64,000 nucleotides of DNA, taken from positions 682,001 to 746,000 of the forward strand of contig JAAHFU020000001.1 in NCBI GenBank assembly GCA_010672825.2. Reading direction: 5' to 3'. A model generated the notes under the pieces. The model saw only the letters and a program-made list of their open reading frames with translations. It was not told the DNA's origin and ran no database searches. This document shows, one piece after another, positions 46,196 through 55,693 of the stretch. This DNA is from Leptolyngbya sp. SIO1E4 (GTDB taxonomy: Bacteria > Cyanobacteriota > Cyanobacteriia > Phormidesmidales > Phormidesmidaceae). How positions within the stretch are numbered: position 1 is the first letter of the stretch; the number at the start of each line of letters is the position of its first letter. The position numbers were made by a program, and so were the translations under genes.

Positions 46196-46383
46196 AATAC
46201 ACCGACGGCGAACGAAATGTGCCCGGATAGAAACCGCTGAATCAAGGGCGACGAGCGGTGCTTAGTCTATGCTTGGCGTTGCAGCAATATTAGACAAGTC
46301 TCATATCTCATGTTGAGATGGGGTAACACGAAAGGGTTCCTTTTAGGTTGAAAGGAGTCATTGAACGATAAATTCCAATAATC

Positions 46384-46438
46384 TGACTCAGAAGGATATT
46401 CCTGCTTATCCGAAAACTAGGGATATCCTCCTGAGTCA
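46384..46438. repeat. Imperfect 19-bp inverted repeat after the halogenase-like gene
   Basis: TGACTCAGAAGGATATTCC (46384-46402) and GGGATATCCTCCTGAGTCA (46420-46438) are reverse complements with two mismatches, around a 17-base loop. It lies just downstream of the minus-strand halogenase-like gene (stop at 46455). No T-run follows on either strand, so it may be a processing or stability hairpin rather than a terminator, or a piece of a small mobile element. Confidence 0.55.
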
Positions 46439-46454
46439 ACTATTGCAGCAGTTG

Positions 46455-48071
46455 TTAAACCAAGGCTGCAATGCGATCGTTTTGCACTACATACGGTGTG
46501 AGTTCAACATGCTGTTCCAAATAATGATGGAGCTGCGCCTTCATTTGTCGCACCATGTCATCATATAAAGCACATCGAAGTTGAGCATCATCTGCTGCAG
46601 CAGCGTGCTGCTCAGCCTGATGCATTATCTGCCAAAGCTGTTTCTGCATAACCTGATAAGAAGGACTGAGAATACCCCAGACATTCGTATCTGCGAGTCG
46701 ATAGTCATCCATCAGATTTTGATGTTGATTAAAGTGTCGCCTCGCGTCAATTTCTTGAAAGCGCTGCACCAACTCGATCGCCTCTGGGTGATTGAAAGAC
46801 ATGTAGACTAGCTGATTATCACGCTCCAGTGCTTCATGGAGGTAATGAGCAAAGTGTTCATAGCGCCCAAAGTTGGCCCGCGTAGCTTTGTTGCCATCAA
46901 TCACCTGTAGCGATTCTTGAGCTGCAAAATAGGCTGTTGCAACCCCCCCGGTCAGACCAGGAGAAATAAGAGGATCTACAAAAAAGGCCGCATCGCCAAT
47001 AATGAGCCAGCCATCACCACTCACCTGGCGGGCGTGACTCCGCACATTGGCTCGACTCAAATAATCATGCTTCCCGTAACAATCATCCACGAGGGTTGCC
47101 CCTGCGAGCAGCTGAGCGATCGCAGGGTATTTTCGCGCATAGTGATCAAAGACCGCTTTAGGGCCTTGATTCTTGAAAACATGATCCCGATCATCCCGTA
47201 GCACCAAGCCAACACTGATCAGATCTTCAGCCTGGCAGTCAAATGCCTGCTGCAGATCATCTCGATTAGGGATTTGCCCCGTTGGCGACAGGAGTTGTTC
47301 CAGCATCGGAGCCAGCTGATCGTCAGCCACATGCTCCCAAGAAACGAGTGGAATGTACCAAAGCCAGCCTTCGTTAAAGCACAAGTGTTGGGTATATTCA
47401 TCTCGAGAAAACTGTGCCGCTGCTGGCCAAGGATCAAGACTGCCTAAGCGACGGACGTTTTTGAAATAGCCCCAAACGGCATTATTTTGAAAGAGGCTGT
47501 TTGTTTTGGTGTGTAGACCTAAATGCTTCGCCAAAACACTAGCAGGACCAGTCGCATCTACCAGCAGATTGGCCGTGATGCTGTGCTGCTGTTGCCGGGT
47601 CTGATAAATAATTTGGTTTCCAGTATGGTCTAAGGTAGAGCGCTTGATATTGACTCTGGCACCCTGCAACACTTCAACTCCAAGGCGACGAGCATTTGCG
47701 ATTAGCAGGTTCTCCAACACCCGGCGCTCAATCTGAAAAGTTTCGTCAAAGGTCTCCAAGATATATTCAGACGCGGCTCTGACATCAGCAACTGTTTCAT
47801 CGACATGAAAAAAGCCGAGCCCATTCTTTGGGAAAAACAGTCGGTCTAGGGTTTCCTGGCGAATGCCAACAGAACGTAAGGCTTTGCAAAACCCTGAAAG
47901 TGTGCTCTCACCAATCTTGTGACGCGGTGTCTCAGACCGCTCTAAGACAATAATGCGACTCTGAGGGCGCGCCAGCTTGATCCAGGAGGCATAAAGCAAG
48001 CCTATGGGGCCAGCACCGATAACTGCAATGTCGTAGCTCGTAGCCTTCGAGGTAGATGTTGTTGCAGACAT
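46455..48071 (-). CDS. Flavin-dependent halogenase-like oxidoreductase
   Basis: A 538-residue FAD enzyme of the tryptophan-halogenase-like superfamily. Seen: FAD-binding GAGPIG (19-24), IGEST (53-57), a Lys at residue 82 in FFPKNGLGF in the region of the halogenase catalytic lysine, the WxWxIP motif as WLWYIP (236-241), GD in WLIIGDAAFF (about 359-364) and the FxxPxxSxG motif as FVDPLISPG (364-372). These motifs mark flavin-dependent halogenases, which activate chloride or bromide with reduced FAD. No flavin reductase, carrier protein or biosynthetic cluster lies nearby. It could instead be a monooxygenase or reductase of the same fold; the substrate is unknown. Confidence 0.75.
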   Translation of the reverse strand: MSATTSTSKATSYDIAVIGAGPIGLLYASWIKLARPQSRIIVLERSETPRHKIGESTLSGFCKALRSVGIRQETLDRLFFPKNGLGFFHVDETVADVRAASEYILETFDETFQIERRVLENLLIANARRLGVEVLQGARVNIKRSTLDHTGNQIIYQTRQQQHSITANLLVDATGPASVLAKHLGLHTKTNSLFQNNAVWGYFKNVRRLGSLDPWPAAAQFSRDEYTQHLCFNEGWLWYIPLVSWEHVADDQLAPMLEQLLSPTGQIPNRDDLQQAFDCQAEDLISVGLVLRDDRDHVFKNQGPKAVFDHYARKYPAIAQLLAGATLVDDCYGKHDYLSRANVRSHARQVSGDGWLIIGDAAFFVDPLISPGLTGGVATAYFAAQESLQVIDGNKATRANFGRYEHFAHYLHEALERDNQLVYMSFNHPEAIELVQRFQEIDARRHFNQHQNLMDDYRLADTNVWGILSPSYQVMQKQLWQIMHQAEQHAAAADDAQLRCALYDDMVRQMKAQLHHYLEQHVELTPYVVQNDRIAALV

Positions 48072-48807
48072 ACAGATAAACCCTTAAAGAAAGTTGAAGC
48101 TTTTATAAATATTTAGTTTTTCTCCGGGAAAACAACATTGTATTTTTACATAACTGTAAAAGCAACCTGCGAAGATGTTGCGTAGGATTACGGTTGGTAG
48201 TCAAGGGGATATCTTATGTTAGCTTAGGGGACTGTTGACTTTAATTCTCATCTCGTCGGGTTTACCGATGGCAGACTATACCATAGGGTTGACTTAGCCC
48301 AGTGGCCACTCAACGGACTTCATGCCAGGGTTTACGCTGACAATATAAACGGCTACTGTCTTCTAGCAAGGCCTAGGCCGTGCCGATGGGCAGGATGAGG
48401 TCTGGTTGTTAGGCGTTGTCGTCAAGCGTCATTAGTATCTAGATAAGTTCAGGGCTAAGCAGTTCGATACGGTAGAATTTCTAGCCCTTGACATAGCAGG
48501 ATCGTTCTTCGACATTCACTGCAAAATAGAGTTTCTTACTTTCTATGGCGCTTGCAATTAAGATTGAGAGTCACCGGTCGCTAACCGTTCAGAGTTTACG
48601 TAAATTTAGCGCTTCATGACCCGACAAAACACCCATAATACGGCGATATCTCTGCAAGCTGGCCAGGTGGAAGACGATTCTTATTAGGAACAAGACTGAA
48701 TATTAAGGCTCCTCAAGAACCGTATACTCCCCCAGAATCAAAATGCTGAGCTTCCTATACTGATCACTATCTTCAGTTAATAGCTCGAATGCCAGGAGGG
48801 CAGAGCC
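48072..48807. other. 736-bp gap upstream of the halogenase-like gene
   Basis: No gene was recognised on either strand. It holds the palindrome at 48144-48161 and presumably promoters for the divergent flanking genes, with AT-rich sequence at 48100-48150. I looked for tRNA-like and tandem-repeat structure and found none. The length is large for this genome and may hide a small RNA. Confidence 0.5.
48144..48161. promoter_or_regulatory. Perfect palindrome (TTTTACA-N4-TGTAAAA), operator candidate
   Basis: The arms TTTTACA and TGTAAAA flank TAAC, about 75 bp upstream of the halogenase-like start codon. A palindrome in that position could be an operator of a dimeric repressor, or a hairpin in the leader. 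No regulator gene is adjacent. Confidence 0.4.
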
Positions 48808-49008
48808 ATGAGCCATACTTATGAGGCTTTTGTGGATATCAAAGAGTATGTAGAGGGAGGAGGCGCTCCTACACGAATCTATACAGAACGTTACGAAGTT
48901 GATGCCATATCAGTCAGGGGGGCTGATGAGGCAGCTTTATCTAAGGCAACAGGTATCCACCCGAAAGCAGCAGAACTTGACGTCAGGATTACTCGTCTAC
49001 TGAAATAA
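48808..49008 (+). CDS. Small hypothetical protein (66 residues)
   Basis: An open frame with a strong ribosome binding site AGGAGGG (48794-48800) and an ATG at 48808. The protein is mixed charge (YEAFVDIKEYVEGGGAPTR..., then YEVDAISVRGADEAALSKATG), with a strand-rich first half and no membrane segment. I do not recognise a family. The ribosome binding site and codon use support a real gene. Confidence 0.6.
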   Translation: MSHTYEAFVDIKEYVEGGGAPTRIYTERYEVDAISVRGADEAALSKATGIHPKAAELDVRITRLLK

Positions 49009-49113
49009 TTTTCGACTTTCTAGCATTTCTTTCCAAGCAAGTTAAAGCATTATTTTTAATGGGGCAATTGATATTGCCCCATTTGTTTTTGATGTATGAA
49101 TACCCTCCTTTCT

Positions 49114-49503
49114 TCATGTAACGGAGCCATTGGCGATCGCAACTGCATAAGACTTTGTCTGAGAAGCCTTCCAGAGTTTAAAGAGACGTTGCTCAAGACG
49201 GGGATTCAGCTCTGTGACAAAGACGCCTTCCTCCTGATCAGGGTCTTCTGTAATCCACAAACCTCGCAGCGTAATTTCTAACCAATCAAGATCGCACAGA
49301 GACAGTTCCAATTCTTGGAACTGCTTGAGTCCTTGAATCCCAGCCAAAGTTGTAGGCAGGGGAATGCTGGCTTGCATGGGTTGTACGGTAATCGGGCGCT
49401 GAGCATGGACATATAGGCACACGCGATCGCTCAGCAAGAGATCTAAAGGTTTAGGGCAGTACTCTAAACAGAGTCCCGTCTCGGTATAAGTAACTTTCAG
49501 CAT
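49114..49503 (-). CDS. Conserved cyanobacterial hypothetical protein
   Basis: A 129-residue protein from the ATG at 49503 (MLKVTYTETGLCLEYC). The sequence with LLLSDRVCLYVHAQRPITVQP and ASIPLP, then LELSLCDLDWLEITLRGLW, resembles a cyanobacterial conserved family of unknown function. The frame runs to 49545 but the first 14 residues look unlike the family. No membrane or signal features. Soluble, function unknown. Confidence 0.7.
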   Translation of the reverse strand: MLKVTYTETGLCLEYCPKPLDLLLSDRVCLYVHAQRPITVQPMQASIPLPTTLAGIQGLKQFQELELSLCDLDWLEITLRGLWITEDPDQEEGVFVTELNPRLEQRLFKLWKASQTKSYAVAIANGSVT

Positions 49504-50200
49504 GGAGACACCTGAAGCTGGAAGGGAAAAAAGAAGCCTATTCAAGCACGATGCAAAGGGTGTAAACGCTTGGTGGCAAAGGGCCTATATCCAAAGAAAA
49601 CCATCTACGATGGTAGACCTCTTCAGATGACGAAACGTCTATGGTGGCGATCGCCCTCAGTGTTGCCTAGCAAGACACAGTAGAACGGTGGGGATCGCCC
49701 TGGGTGGTATTGGCTGCGGCTTGCTAAGTTACGCGCTTGCCAAAAAGCTATAAACGCTGCAAACCGCCTCTGTGAAAATTCCGGTTAATGCTGCTGCAGC
49801 TGCACGCAGTTGAGCAGTGAGTGCCAATGCCATTGTCGATGCGGGCGTTTCGTCAGGCCGGTTGCAGCCTTCATAGCCGTTGGGATAAGAGCGCTAGCGC
49901 TCATCCAGGGAAACGGATCGTTGCCATCAAACGTCCCAAGATGTCGAAAGGGGGATACATCAGGCGTGCTTGCTGCCAACCCATCGATCTGACATCCACG
50001 AGCAATCGGGCTAATGTAGCGGGTTTGGATGCGGATGAATTGGTTCGGCATTTGCATCAGTCTCCGTATCAGGCACTCTTTCATGAATGCCAAGGCACTG
50101 TTACTTTCTTCTGTTAATACTACACTCGTATTACAAAAGTGTCTAGACTATGGGGTAGTTTAAGAACGAACACAAACAATCTCAGGAGGTGCCCCCATCC
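49504..50200. other. Gene-poor stretch upstream of the RHH-like gene
   Basis: Nearly 700 bp without a convincing gene. Overlapping open frames on both strands at 49785-50117 have no recognisable domain and conflict with each other. A perfect 14-bp palindrome GAGCGCTAGCGCTC lies at 49889-49902. It may be the site of a decayed gene or a mobile-element remnant, which I could not identify. Confidence 0.4.
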
Positions 50201-50542
50201 ATGCCCACACTTTCCCGCACATCCACCACTGATATGGAAGTTACTAGTATCCGCCTAGAGAAGGCGTTGAAGGAGAGTTTGAAAGCCATTGCCGGCAATC
50301 GGGGCTATCAGGCACTCATCCGGGAAATTTTGTGGGCTTACGTGGAGCAGCAATCGGGCACCGTTAGCAATACTATTGATTGTTCGGAGATTCGGGCAAC
50401 GATTCAGGCCACAGCTGAGCGCGCAGAGCGCTGTGCCATTACTGGCCAGGCGATCGCGCCTGGAGAGTCGATGCTGTTAGGGTTGACCTCCCAAGGGGCT
50501 TTAGTTCCCCTGTGTCAGGACGTGACGGTAACAGTGCCTTAG
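50201..50542 (+). CDS. Small protein with ribbon-helix-helix-like N-terminus
   Basis: A 113-residue protein. AGGAGGT at 50184-50190 fits the ATG at 50201 (MPTLSRTS) better than the GTG at 50189. The segment MEVTSIRLEKALKESLKAIA, followed by GYQALIREILWAYVEQ, looks like a strand-helix-helix ribbon-helix-helix fold used by small repressors and antitoxins. The C-terminal half contains CAITGQAIAPGESMLLGL, with paired cysteines that might bind a metal (Cys at 'RCAI' and 'PLC'). Its role is unknown; it may be a DNA-binding regulator for neighbouring genes. Confidence 0.65.
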   Translation: MPTLSRTSTTDMEVTSIRLEKALKESLKAIAGNRGYQALIREILWAYVEQQSGTVSNTIDCSEIRATIQATAERAERCAITGQAIAPGESMLLGLTSQGALVPLCQDVTVTVP

Positions 50543-50608
50543 CGCTTATCCGCCAGGCACGCTCTTAGCCAGCACAGAGCCTTGGCTCTGCCCGTACGGC
50601 ATGAATTG

Positions 50609-51982
50609 TTATGATTGCCTTTCTCGATGGCAAAAGCGATGATCTAGGCGGGCATTTTCAGGGATTTGCTTGTTTTCGCGCCAATAGTTAGGAATGTGAG
50701 CAATCACGGCATCATCAACATGCTCAATAGGTTTCCAACAGACATGGCAGGTTGGATGTTTTTCTAACAAAGACTGCTTAAATGCCAGAGAAAATGTGCG
50801 AGGTTCGTCTGCGTTTCTCCCCTTTAAAGACGCTATCAATGTTTGTAAGCGATCCCGCCAGGCTTCTGCACGATACTGAATGCGCTCAACTTTATCCGTG
50901 CTGGTGCTAATGTAATCTGAAAACTTTTTGTCATCCGTGATCATCGCCAGGAATTCTTCTCGGATGTGGTCTTTGATGGGTAGAATCTCATCAAGCTGGT
51001 AATAGCTAAAGGTATACAAAATAGTATCCCAGAGGGCGACATTAAGCCGTGATTTTTCCCAGGTACCGTTGGGATTGTAAGTATTGCCAGAATAATAGCG
51101 CCGAAAAGCCTTTTCTTGGAACACGGAATAGGCCATCTCGATGGACTTTTCAAACGTCTCGCGCATTTCTATAATGGCTGTCTCACTTAAATTACGGTGC
51201 AGCTCCATTTCGGTATTGAGAAATCGCTTTGTCGGACCTTTATAGTTGTGGTGGGTGTTGCGCCACATGGCAAAGAAACGCAGGATTAATTGGCGATCGG
51301 CCATGCGGGAATGGGGTTCTTCCGATTGCAAAACCTTTAGCATGTAAGGAGTCTGAGAGAGCGATCGCAGCAGTTCGTTATAGTTGCCGCGATACACACA
51401 GTTCCGAACTTCTTGGTCATTCAGCTTTTCGGCCCCTAGATTCAGTCGCTCAAAAACCTCAAATTTAACGTCTGGATCAGAGTCCTTTTCGATAATGATC
51501 AGCCTTAGCGTAAAGTTGAGAATTTCTTCTTGTAATTCAATCGATAAATCCCCAAACGCCTTTCGATTTAGATCGGTTAAGACCTGTAATCCAGAAAGCT
51601 TAAACTTTTGCCCATTGGGAAATTGACCATTCACAAAAGAGCAAATGCTTGTTAGACGCTGCTGACCATCCACCACGGAATAAGTACGATTGGGCTCTTC
51701 AGCCACATAAATCACTGGAATTGGAATTGCCAGCAATAAAGACTCAATTAAACGGCTAGCTTTGCCACTATTCCAGACAAAATTACGTTGAAAATCTGGT
51801 TGTAAATTGAGTTTGCTTCGGTTAACCCAACTCACAAGCGTTTCTACCGGAACATCTTGCTTTTCAGTTCTCACACACCGCTTTTCAGGTGCAATTTCCA
51901 GCGGGCTATTATCTTCGCTTTCTTCAATAATTAGGTTCGATTGTGAGGGGGCCTGTTCGGAAAGGGATTTGGAATCAACCAT
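50609..51982 (-). CDS. DUF262 (GmrS-like) protein with C-terminal HNH-type motif
   Basis: A 457-residue protein from the ATG at 51982. The DUF262 domain (~45-300) begins WVNRSKLNLQPDFQRNFVW, and the hallmark DGQQRLTS is present, as in ParB/Srx-fold NTP-binding domains of GmrSD-type modification-dependent restriction. The C-terminus has CHVCWKP, AHIPN and then NARLDHRFCHRE, an altered HNH zinc-ribbon pattern. DUF262-HNH proteins occur in phage-defence neighbourhoods; in GmrSD the two domains act together to cut glucosylated DNA. Here the protein stands alone with an RHH-like gene divergent to it. Whether it cuts DNA is unknown. Confidence 0.85.
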   Translation of the reverse strand: MVDSKSLSEQAPSQSNLIIEESEDNSPLEIAPEKRCVRTEKQDVPVETLVSWVNRSKLNLQPDFQRNFVWNSGKASRLIESLLLAIPIPVIYVAEEPNRTYSVVDGQQRLTSICSFVNGQFPNGQKFKLSGLQVLTDLNRKAFGDLSIELQEEILNFTLRLIIIEKDSDPDVKFEVFERLNLGAEKLNDQEVRNCVYRGNYNELLRSLSQTPYMLKVLQSEEPHSRMADRQLILRFFAMWRNTHHNYKGPTKRFLNTEMELHRNLSETAIIEMRETFEKSIEMAYSVFQEKAFRRYYSGNTYNPNGTWEKSRLNVALWDTILYTFSYYQLDEILPIKDHIREEFLAMITDDKKFSDYISTSTDKVERIQYRAEAWRDRLQTLIASLKGRNADEPRTFSLAFKQSLLEKHPTCHVCWKPIEHVDDAVIAHIPNYWRENKQIPENARLDHRFCHRERQS

Positions 51983-52264
51983 GGCGATGGTGAGACACAC
52001 TAAGTTGCCAAGTTATAAGAATACGTCAAAGCAAGTCGGATATCTTTCAGGGCTTCCTGAATACTTGCCTAGCTAGATTTTCCTAGTTTAGATGGACATC
52101 CTTGCTCAGTTAGACACTCTACCCTGGTTCAGGTGCAGCACTTGTCTATAGAGAACTATAAAGGGTGAATCTAGAGTAATTGAAAGGATTTCCTTTAGCT
52201 GCAGCGTGGAGACTCCACTTAACCGGGCATTCTGAATCTAAAGTGTGCTTTAGAGCCTTGCCCA

Positions 52265-53797
52265 ATGACCTTCTCAAGCAGCGTTCGCCTGTTTCAGACC
52301 CTGGTAACGTCTTTTCACGCAGCCATTGTGATTGAAACGGTTGAAGAAGAACGGGTTCGTACCCTAATCAACACGGCTGTTAATGATCTGCAAATGTCGG
52401 TGTTTGAATGGAGTGTGGCCCAAGGGTTAACGCGATCGCAAGGCAATATTCACAACCGCTGGACAAATGAGTATGCCCCGCCTGGGAGCCAAACCCCCCA
52501 GGCCATTGAAGCAACGAAGGAGCCACTCGATGTCTTGAAACACATTCAAGAGATGCAGTTTCAGGCTATCTACTGGCTCAAAGATTTAGGTCCCCATTTA
52601 AAGGATGAAGTGGTTGCGCGGCAGTTACGGGAAGTGATTCAGCAGTTTTCCCGCAATCGTTCTGCCATCATTATTACCGGCCATAGCATCACCTTGTCTC
52701 CAGAGATTGCCCAAGAGGTGGTGTATTTTGACCTCAAGTTGCCAGAACCCGATGAACTCTACCAAACCATTTCAGAGGTGGTGCGATCGCTCAAAGGCCG
52801 CATCACTGTTGAAATTCAACCTGAGGGCATCAAGTCTTTAGTACAGGCAATGAGGGGCATGACGCTACACCAGGCCCGCAAAGTCATTGCCTTTGCGGCG
52901 CTAGATGATGGCAAACTTAGCCCAGATGATGTGAAGCGGGTGTTGCAGCGCAAGGCACAAGTGCTTCACGAAGAAGGACTTTTAGACTACATCCCTCCGG
53001 AGATGAATCCGGCCCAATTGGGAGGTTTTGAAGGTTTAAAGACGTGGTTGGCCAGGGCACGAGTTGGCTTTAGCCCCCAGGCTAAAGCGCTGAATTTACC
53101 CCCTCCCAAGGGGATCCTAATTGTCGGAATTCAAGGCTGTGGCAAATCGTTGGCCGCCAAAACGATTGCCCGTGAGTGGCGCATGCCCCTTCTCAAGCTG
53201 GATGCCGGACGCCTTTATGACAAATATGTGGGGGAATCTGAGAAGAACTTTCGCCGCGCAGTGGCCTTAGCAGAAACCATGGCGCCAGCGGTGCTGTGGA
53301 TGGATGAAATCGAAAAAAGTATGGGCCAGTCCGATAGCGATGCTGACGGAGGGCTGAGTCGTCGTTTATTCGGCTATTTCCTCACCTGGCTCCAGGAAAA
53401 ATCTGAAGATGTTTTTGTCGTCGCGACGGCGAACGATCTATCGCGCATTCCCCCTGAACTACTGCGTAAGGGCCGCTTTGATGAAATTTTCTTTGTAGAT
53501 TTGCCGGACGAACAAGAGCGTGCAGCCATTCTGCAAATCCACCTGATACGCCGTAAGCAAGATCCAAGACGGTTTAACCTACCTGAACTCGTACGGGCAA
53601 CGGATGGCTTTAGCGGAGCGGAAATTGAGCAGGTTATTATCACGGCCCTGTATCGCGCCATTTACGATAAAAAAACTGTGAATACTGAACTCGTAATTGA
53701 AGAAGTCAAATCTACCGTGCCGCTTTCGATCAGCCGCCGCGAAGATTTGCACACCCTACGCATCATGGCTCAAGAGCGATTCGTTGGGGTCAAATAA
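52265..53797 (+). CDS. ycf46: AAA+ ATPase, Ycf46 family
   Basis: A 510-residue AAA+ ATPase of the Ycf46 group that is conserved in cyanobacteria and red-algal plastids. Seen: an N-terminal Ycf46-specific domain (1-250, with [11 protein letters not shown]) and an AAA module with Walker A GIQGCGKS (~290-297), Walker [30 protein letters not shown] and the sensor region GFSGAEIEQ. It has been linked to inorganic-carbon and stress responses in cyanobacteria. No transmembrane or signal features; a single module rather than a two-ring structure. Confidence 0.92.
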   Translation: MTFSSSVRLFQTLVTSFHAAIVIETVEEERVRTLINTAVNDLQMSVFEWSVAQGLTRSQGNIHNRWTNEYAPPGSQTPQAIEATKEPLDVLKHIQEMQFQAIYWLKDLGPHLKDEVVARQLREVIQQFSRNRSAIIITGHSITLSPEIAQEVVYFDLKLPEPDELYQTISEVVRSLKGRITVEIQPEGIKSLVQAMRGMTLHQARKVIAFAALDDGKLSPDDVKRVLQRKAQVLHEEGLLDYIPPEMNPAQLGGFEGLKTWLARARVGFSPQAKALNLPPPKGILIVGIQGCGKSLAAKTIAREWRMPLLKLDAGRLYDKYVGESEKNFRRAVALAETMAPAVLWMDEIEKSMGQSDSDADGGLSRRLFGYFLTWLQEKSEDVFVVATANDLSRIPPELLRKGRFDEIFFVDLPDEQERAAILQIHLIRRKQDPRRFNLPELVRATDGFSGAEIEQVIITALYRAIYDKKTVNTELVIEEVKSTVPLSISRREDLHTLRIMAQERFVGVK

Positions 53798-53818
53798 ATT
53801 AATTGGCTGCGCCTCCCC

Positions 53819-54520
53819 CTATTGCAGGAGTGCTTGCCACGTGGCTGGCCCCACAACTCCATCAGCGGCGAGTTCAGTGCTTCTCTGGAAGTTCATGACG
53901 GCGGCTTCAGTGCCTGGGCCAAAGACGCCATCAACCGCACCTTGGTAAAACCCCAGTTCCTTTAAGGTCTCTTGAACACGGGTTACGGCGGGGCCATACA
54001 TCCCTTGCCTTAAGATCGGTAGGGCGACGGGCTGATCTTTACTTTCCTCTTGCCCAGGGGTCTCTGCAGCATCGGTTGCGCTTTCAGGGACTGCTGGAGG
54101 ATTGAACTCTGTGGAGGGGGTTGGTAACAGTTTTGCCCACGTAGCTGGCCCCACAATCCCGTCGTTGGTCAGGCCCACATCCTGCTGAAAAGTTTCGACT
54201 GCCACTTCAGTGTCGTCTTGGTATTCCCCATTAACAGGGCCATCATAATATCCCAATAGGGCCAATAGTGCTTGTAATTCTACGACGGAGTTGCCAGTGC
54301 TACCGGGCCTGAGCGTGGGGCGAAGGTCAGCCTGGGCAACCTCTATGGCTGGGTTGGCGATCGCCGTGGTCGAATAACTCGCGATCGCGATCAGGGTAGA
54401 GGACACAAGCAAACCCATCATCAGACAGCGGTTCAACCCACCCAACTGCTTGCAGGCTCGCTTACAAGGTTGCGTTATTGAAGTCAACGCATTGGTTCGA
54501 TCGGGAAGAGAGTAAAGCAT
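53819..54520 (-). CDS. Exported protein with two peptidoglycan-binding domains
   Basis: A 233-residue protein from the ATG at 54520. After a hydrophobic export segment (MMGLLVSSTLIAIASYSTTAIA) there are two PG_binding_1 domains: RPGSTGNSVVELQALLALLGYYDG (with NGEYQDDTEVAVETFQ and VGPATWAKLL) and YGPAVTRVQETLKELGFYQG (with FGPGTEAAVMNFQ and VGPATWQALL). A Pro/Glu-rich linker joins them. It should bind peptidoglycan in the cell envelope. No enzymatic domain is seen. A GTG at 54580 would add 20 residues. Confidence 0.85.
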   Translation of the reverse strand: MLYSLPDRTNALTSITQPCKRACKQLGGLNRCLMMGLLVSSTLIAIASYSTTAIANPAIEVAQADLRPTLRPGSTGNSVVELQALLALLGYYDGPVNGEYQDDTEVAVETFQQDVGLTNDGIVGPATWAKLLPTPSTEFNPPAVPESATDAAETPGQEESKDQPVALPILRQGMYGPAVTRVQETLKELGFYQGAVDGVFGPGTEAAVMNFQRSTELAADGVVGPATWQALLQ

Positions 54521-54626
54521 GTGCTCTAATGACAAAGGCTTTCCTGTATCTAAACGCTGAACTGAGGTTGTGCTTGACACAATCCCTATAGAGTACCGTG
54601 GAGTCTAAAAGTGGACACAGATTTCT

Positions 54627-55487
54627 ATGTTTTCTTTTCGGCGAGACCAGTTTAGGGCAATTTTTTTAGGGGTTCTCATTGCCGATGCCCTCAGTTACCG
54701 GCGCTTACCTTGGGGAGTGCCAGCGAGCTTTGAAGGGGGTCAACGGGCGGAAACAATGGCAACGCCTTTCAGCTCAGCGATCGCCAGCGATCGCTGGTGT
54801 CGTGAGATGATCAGGAGCCTGTGTCTCCCCTTAGAGAAGGGGCCACTCCGTCAAGATATACCCCTAGAGTCAGGGCCCACTGCTGGGGAAAAGACAGACC
54901 CGGGCAGCCAGGGAATTGAAGCGATGCTTGCTACCCTGCCGCTGTTTCTACAGGAGCTTGACCCCCCTGACTCAACCTTTCCAAGTTGGGTAAATCCAAA
55001 CTCCCAGACATCGCCAGCGGCCGTATTGACCTTTCACCAGGGGATGGCAGCCCTGTTGAACGCTAACATTGCTTTAGCCAGAAAAGCCTGGATTGAAATC
55101 GCGCAGATGGGGAGTTCCTCCCAAAATCCAGAAGCAGGCCTGATTTCTCTAGCCTTTGAACAGGTGTTTTTAGCCGACGGAGATTTTGGGTTAACGCTCG
55201 GTCAAAGTCTACACAGCCCTTCTGAGTTACCTGGATTGCCTATTCTAAGCGGTATTTTGAGCGCATGTTGGGTGGGCAGCAGAGGCATCCCAGTGCGTTG
55301 GTATCAGGCCTTGATAACCCCTCCTGCAACCCTCCAGGCCTGGCTGCAGCAACGTTGGCAGATTCCCAGCATTCAAAGAATTGAGACAGGGACAGAGGGG
55401 CTTTGGCACCGGTGGTTGGGGTCAGATGCGTCGCCCTCACGCACCCGTAAAAACACTGCCTATCCAGTGGTTCAGCCAGTGATTTAG
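54627..55487 (+). CDS. Degenerate ADP-ribosylglycohydrolase-like protein
   Basis: A 286-residue protein with a shape like the ADP-ribosylglycohydrolase fold: GVLIADALSY at the start, AGLISLAFEQVFLADGDFG in the middle and ILSGILSACWVGSRGIPVRWYQAL near the end, where the usual form has a 'GALxGAxxGxxxIPxxW' block. The paired metal-binding Asp residues (GDD / DDT motifs) of active enzymes are not seen. It is read as a non-catalytic relative; the family call is moderate. Confidence 0.55.
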   Translation: MFSFRRDQFRAIFLGVLIADALSYRRLPWGVPASFEGGQRAETMATPFSSAIASDRWCREMIRSLCLPLEKGPLRQDIPLESGPTAGEKTDPGSQGIEAMLATLPLFLQELDPPDSTFPSWVNPNSQTSPAAVLTFHQGMAALLNANIALARKAWIEIAQMGSSSQNPEAGLISLAFEQVFLADGDFGLTLGQSLHSPSELPGLPILSGILSACWVGSRGIPVRWYQALITPPATLQAWLQQRWQIPSIQRIETGTEGLWHRWLGSDASPSRTRKNTAYPVVQPVI

Positions 55488-55693
55488 AGATCAGCGTAAC
55501 TTAATTTAAGGTGACTATAATAGCTAGTAACAATCTGACATTATCGGGTAGTCATGGCTAAACACCGCACACGCATCAGAACGTTCTGGCACAATAGCTG
55601 AGAAGAACAGCGACATACTTTCGCAATCACATGCTATCAGGGCCAGATGAGACCGATCATTTGTGTTTGGGCTAAGACATTATTAATACACCC

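Noticed and set aside
49785-50117. Overlapping open frames on both strands upstream of the RHH-like gene
   Set aside because: No frame shows a domain, they exclude each other and none has a convincing ribosome binding site.
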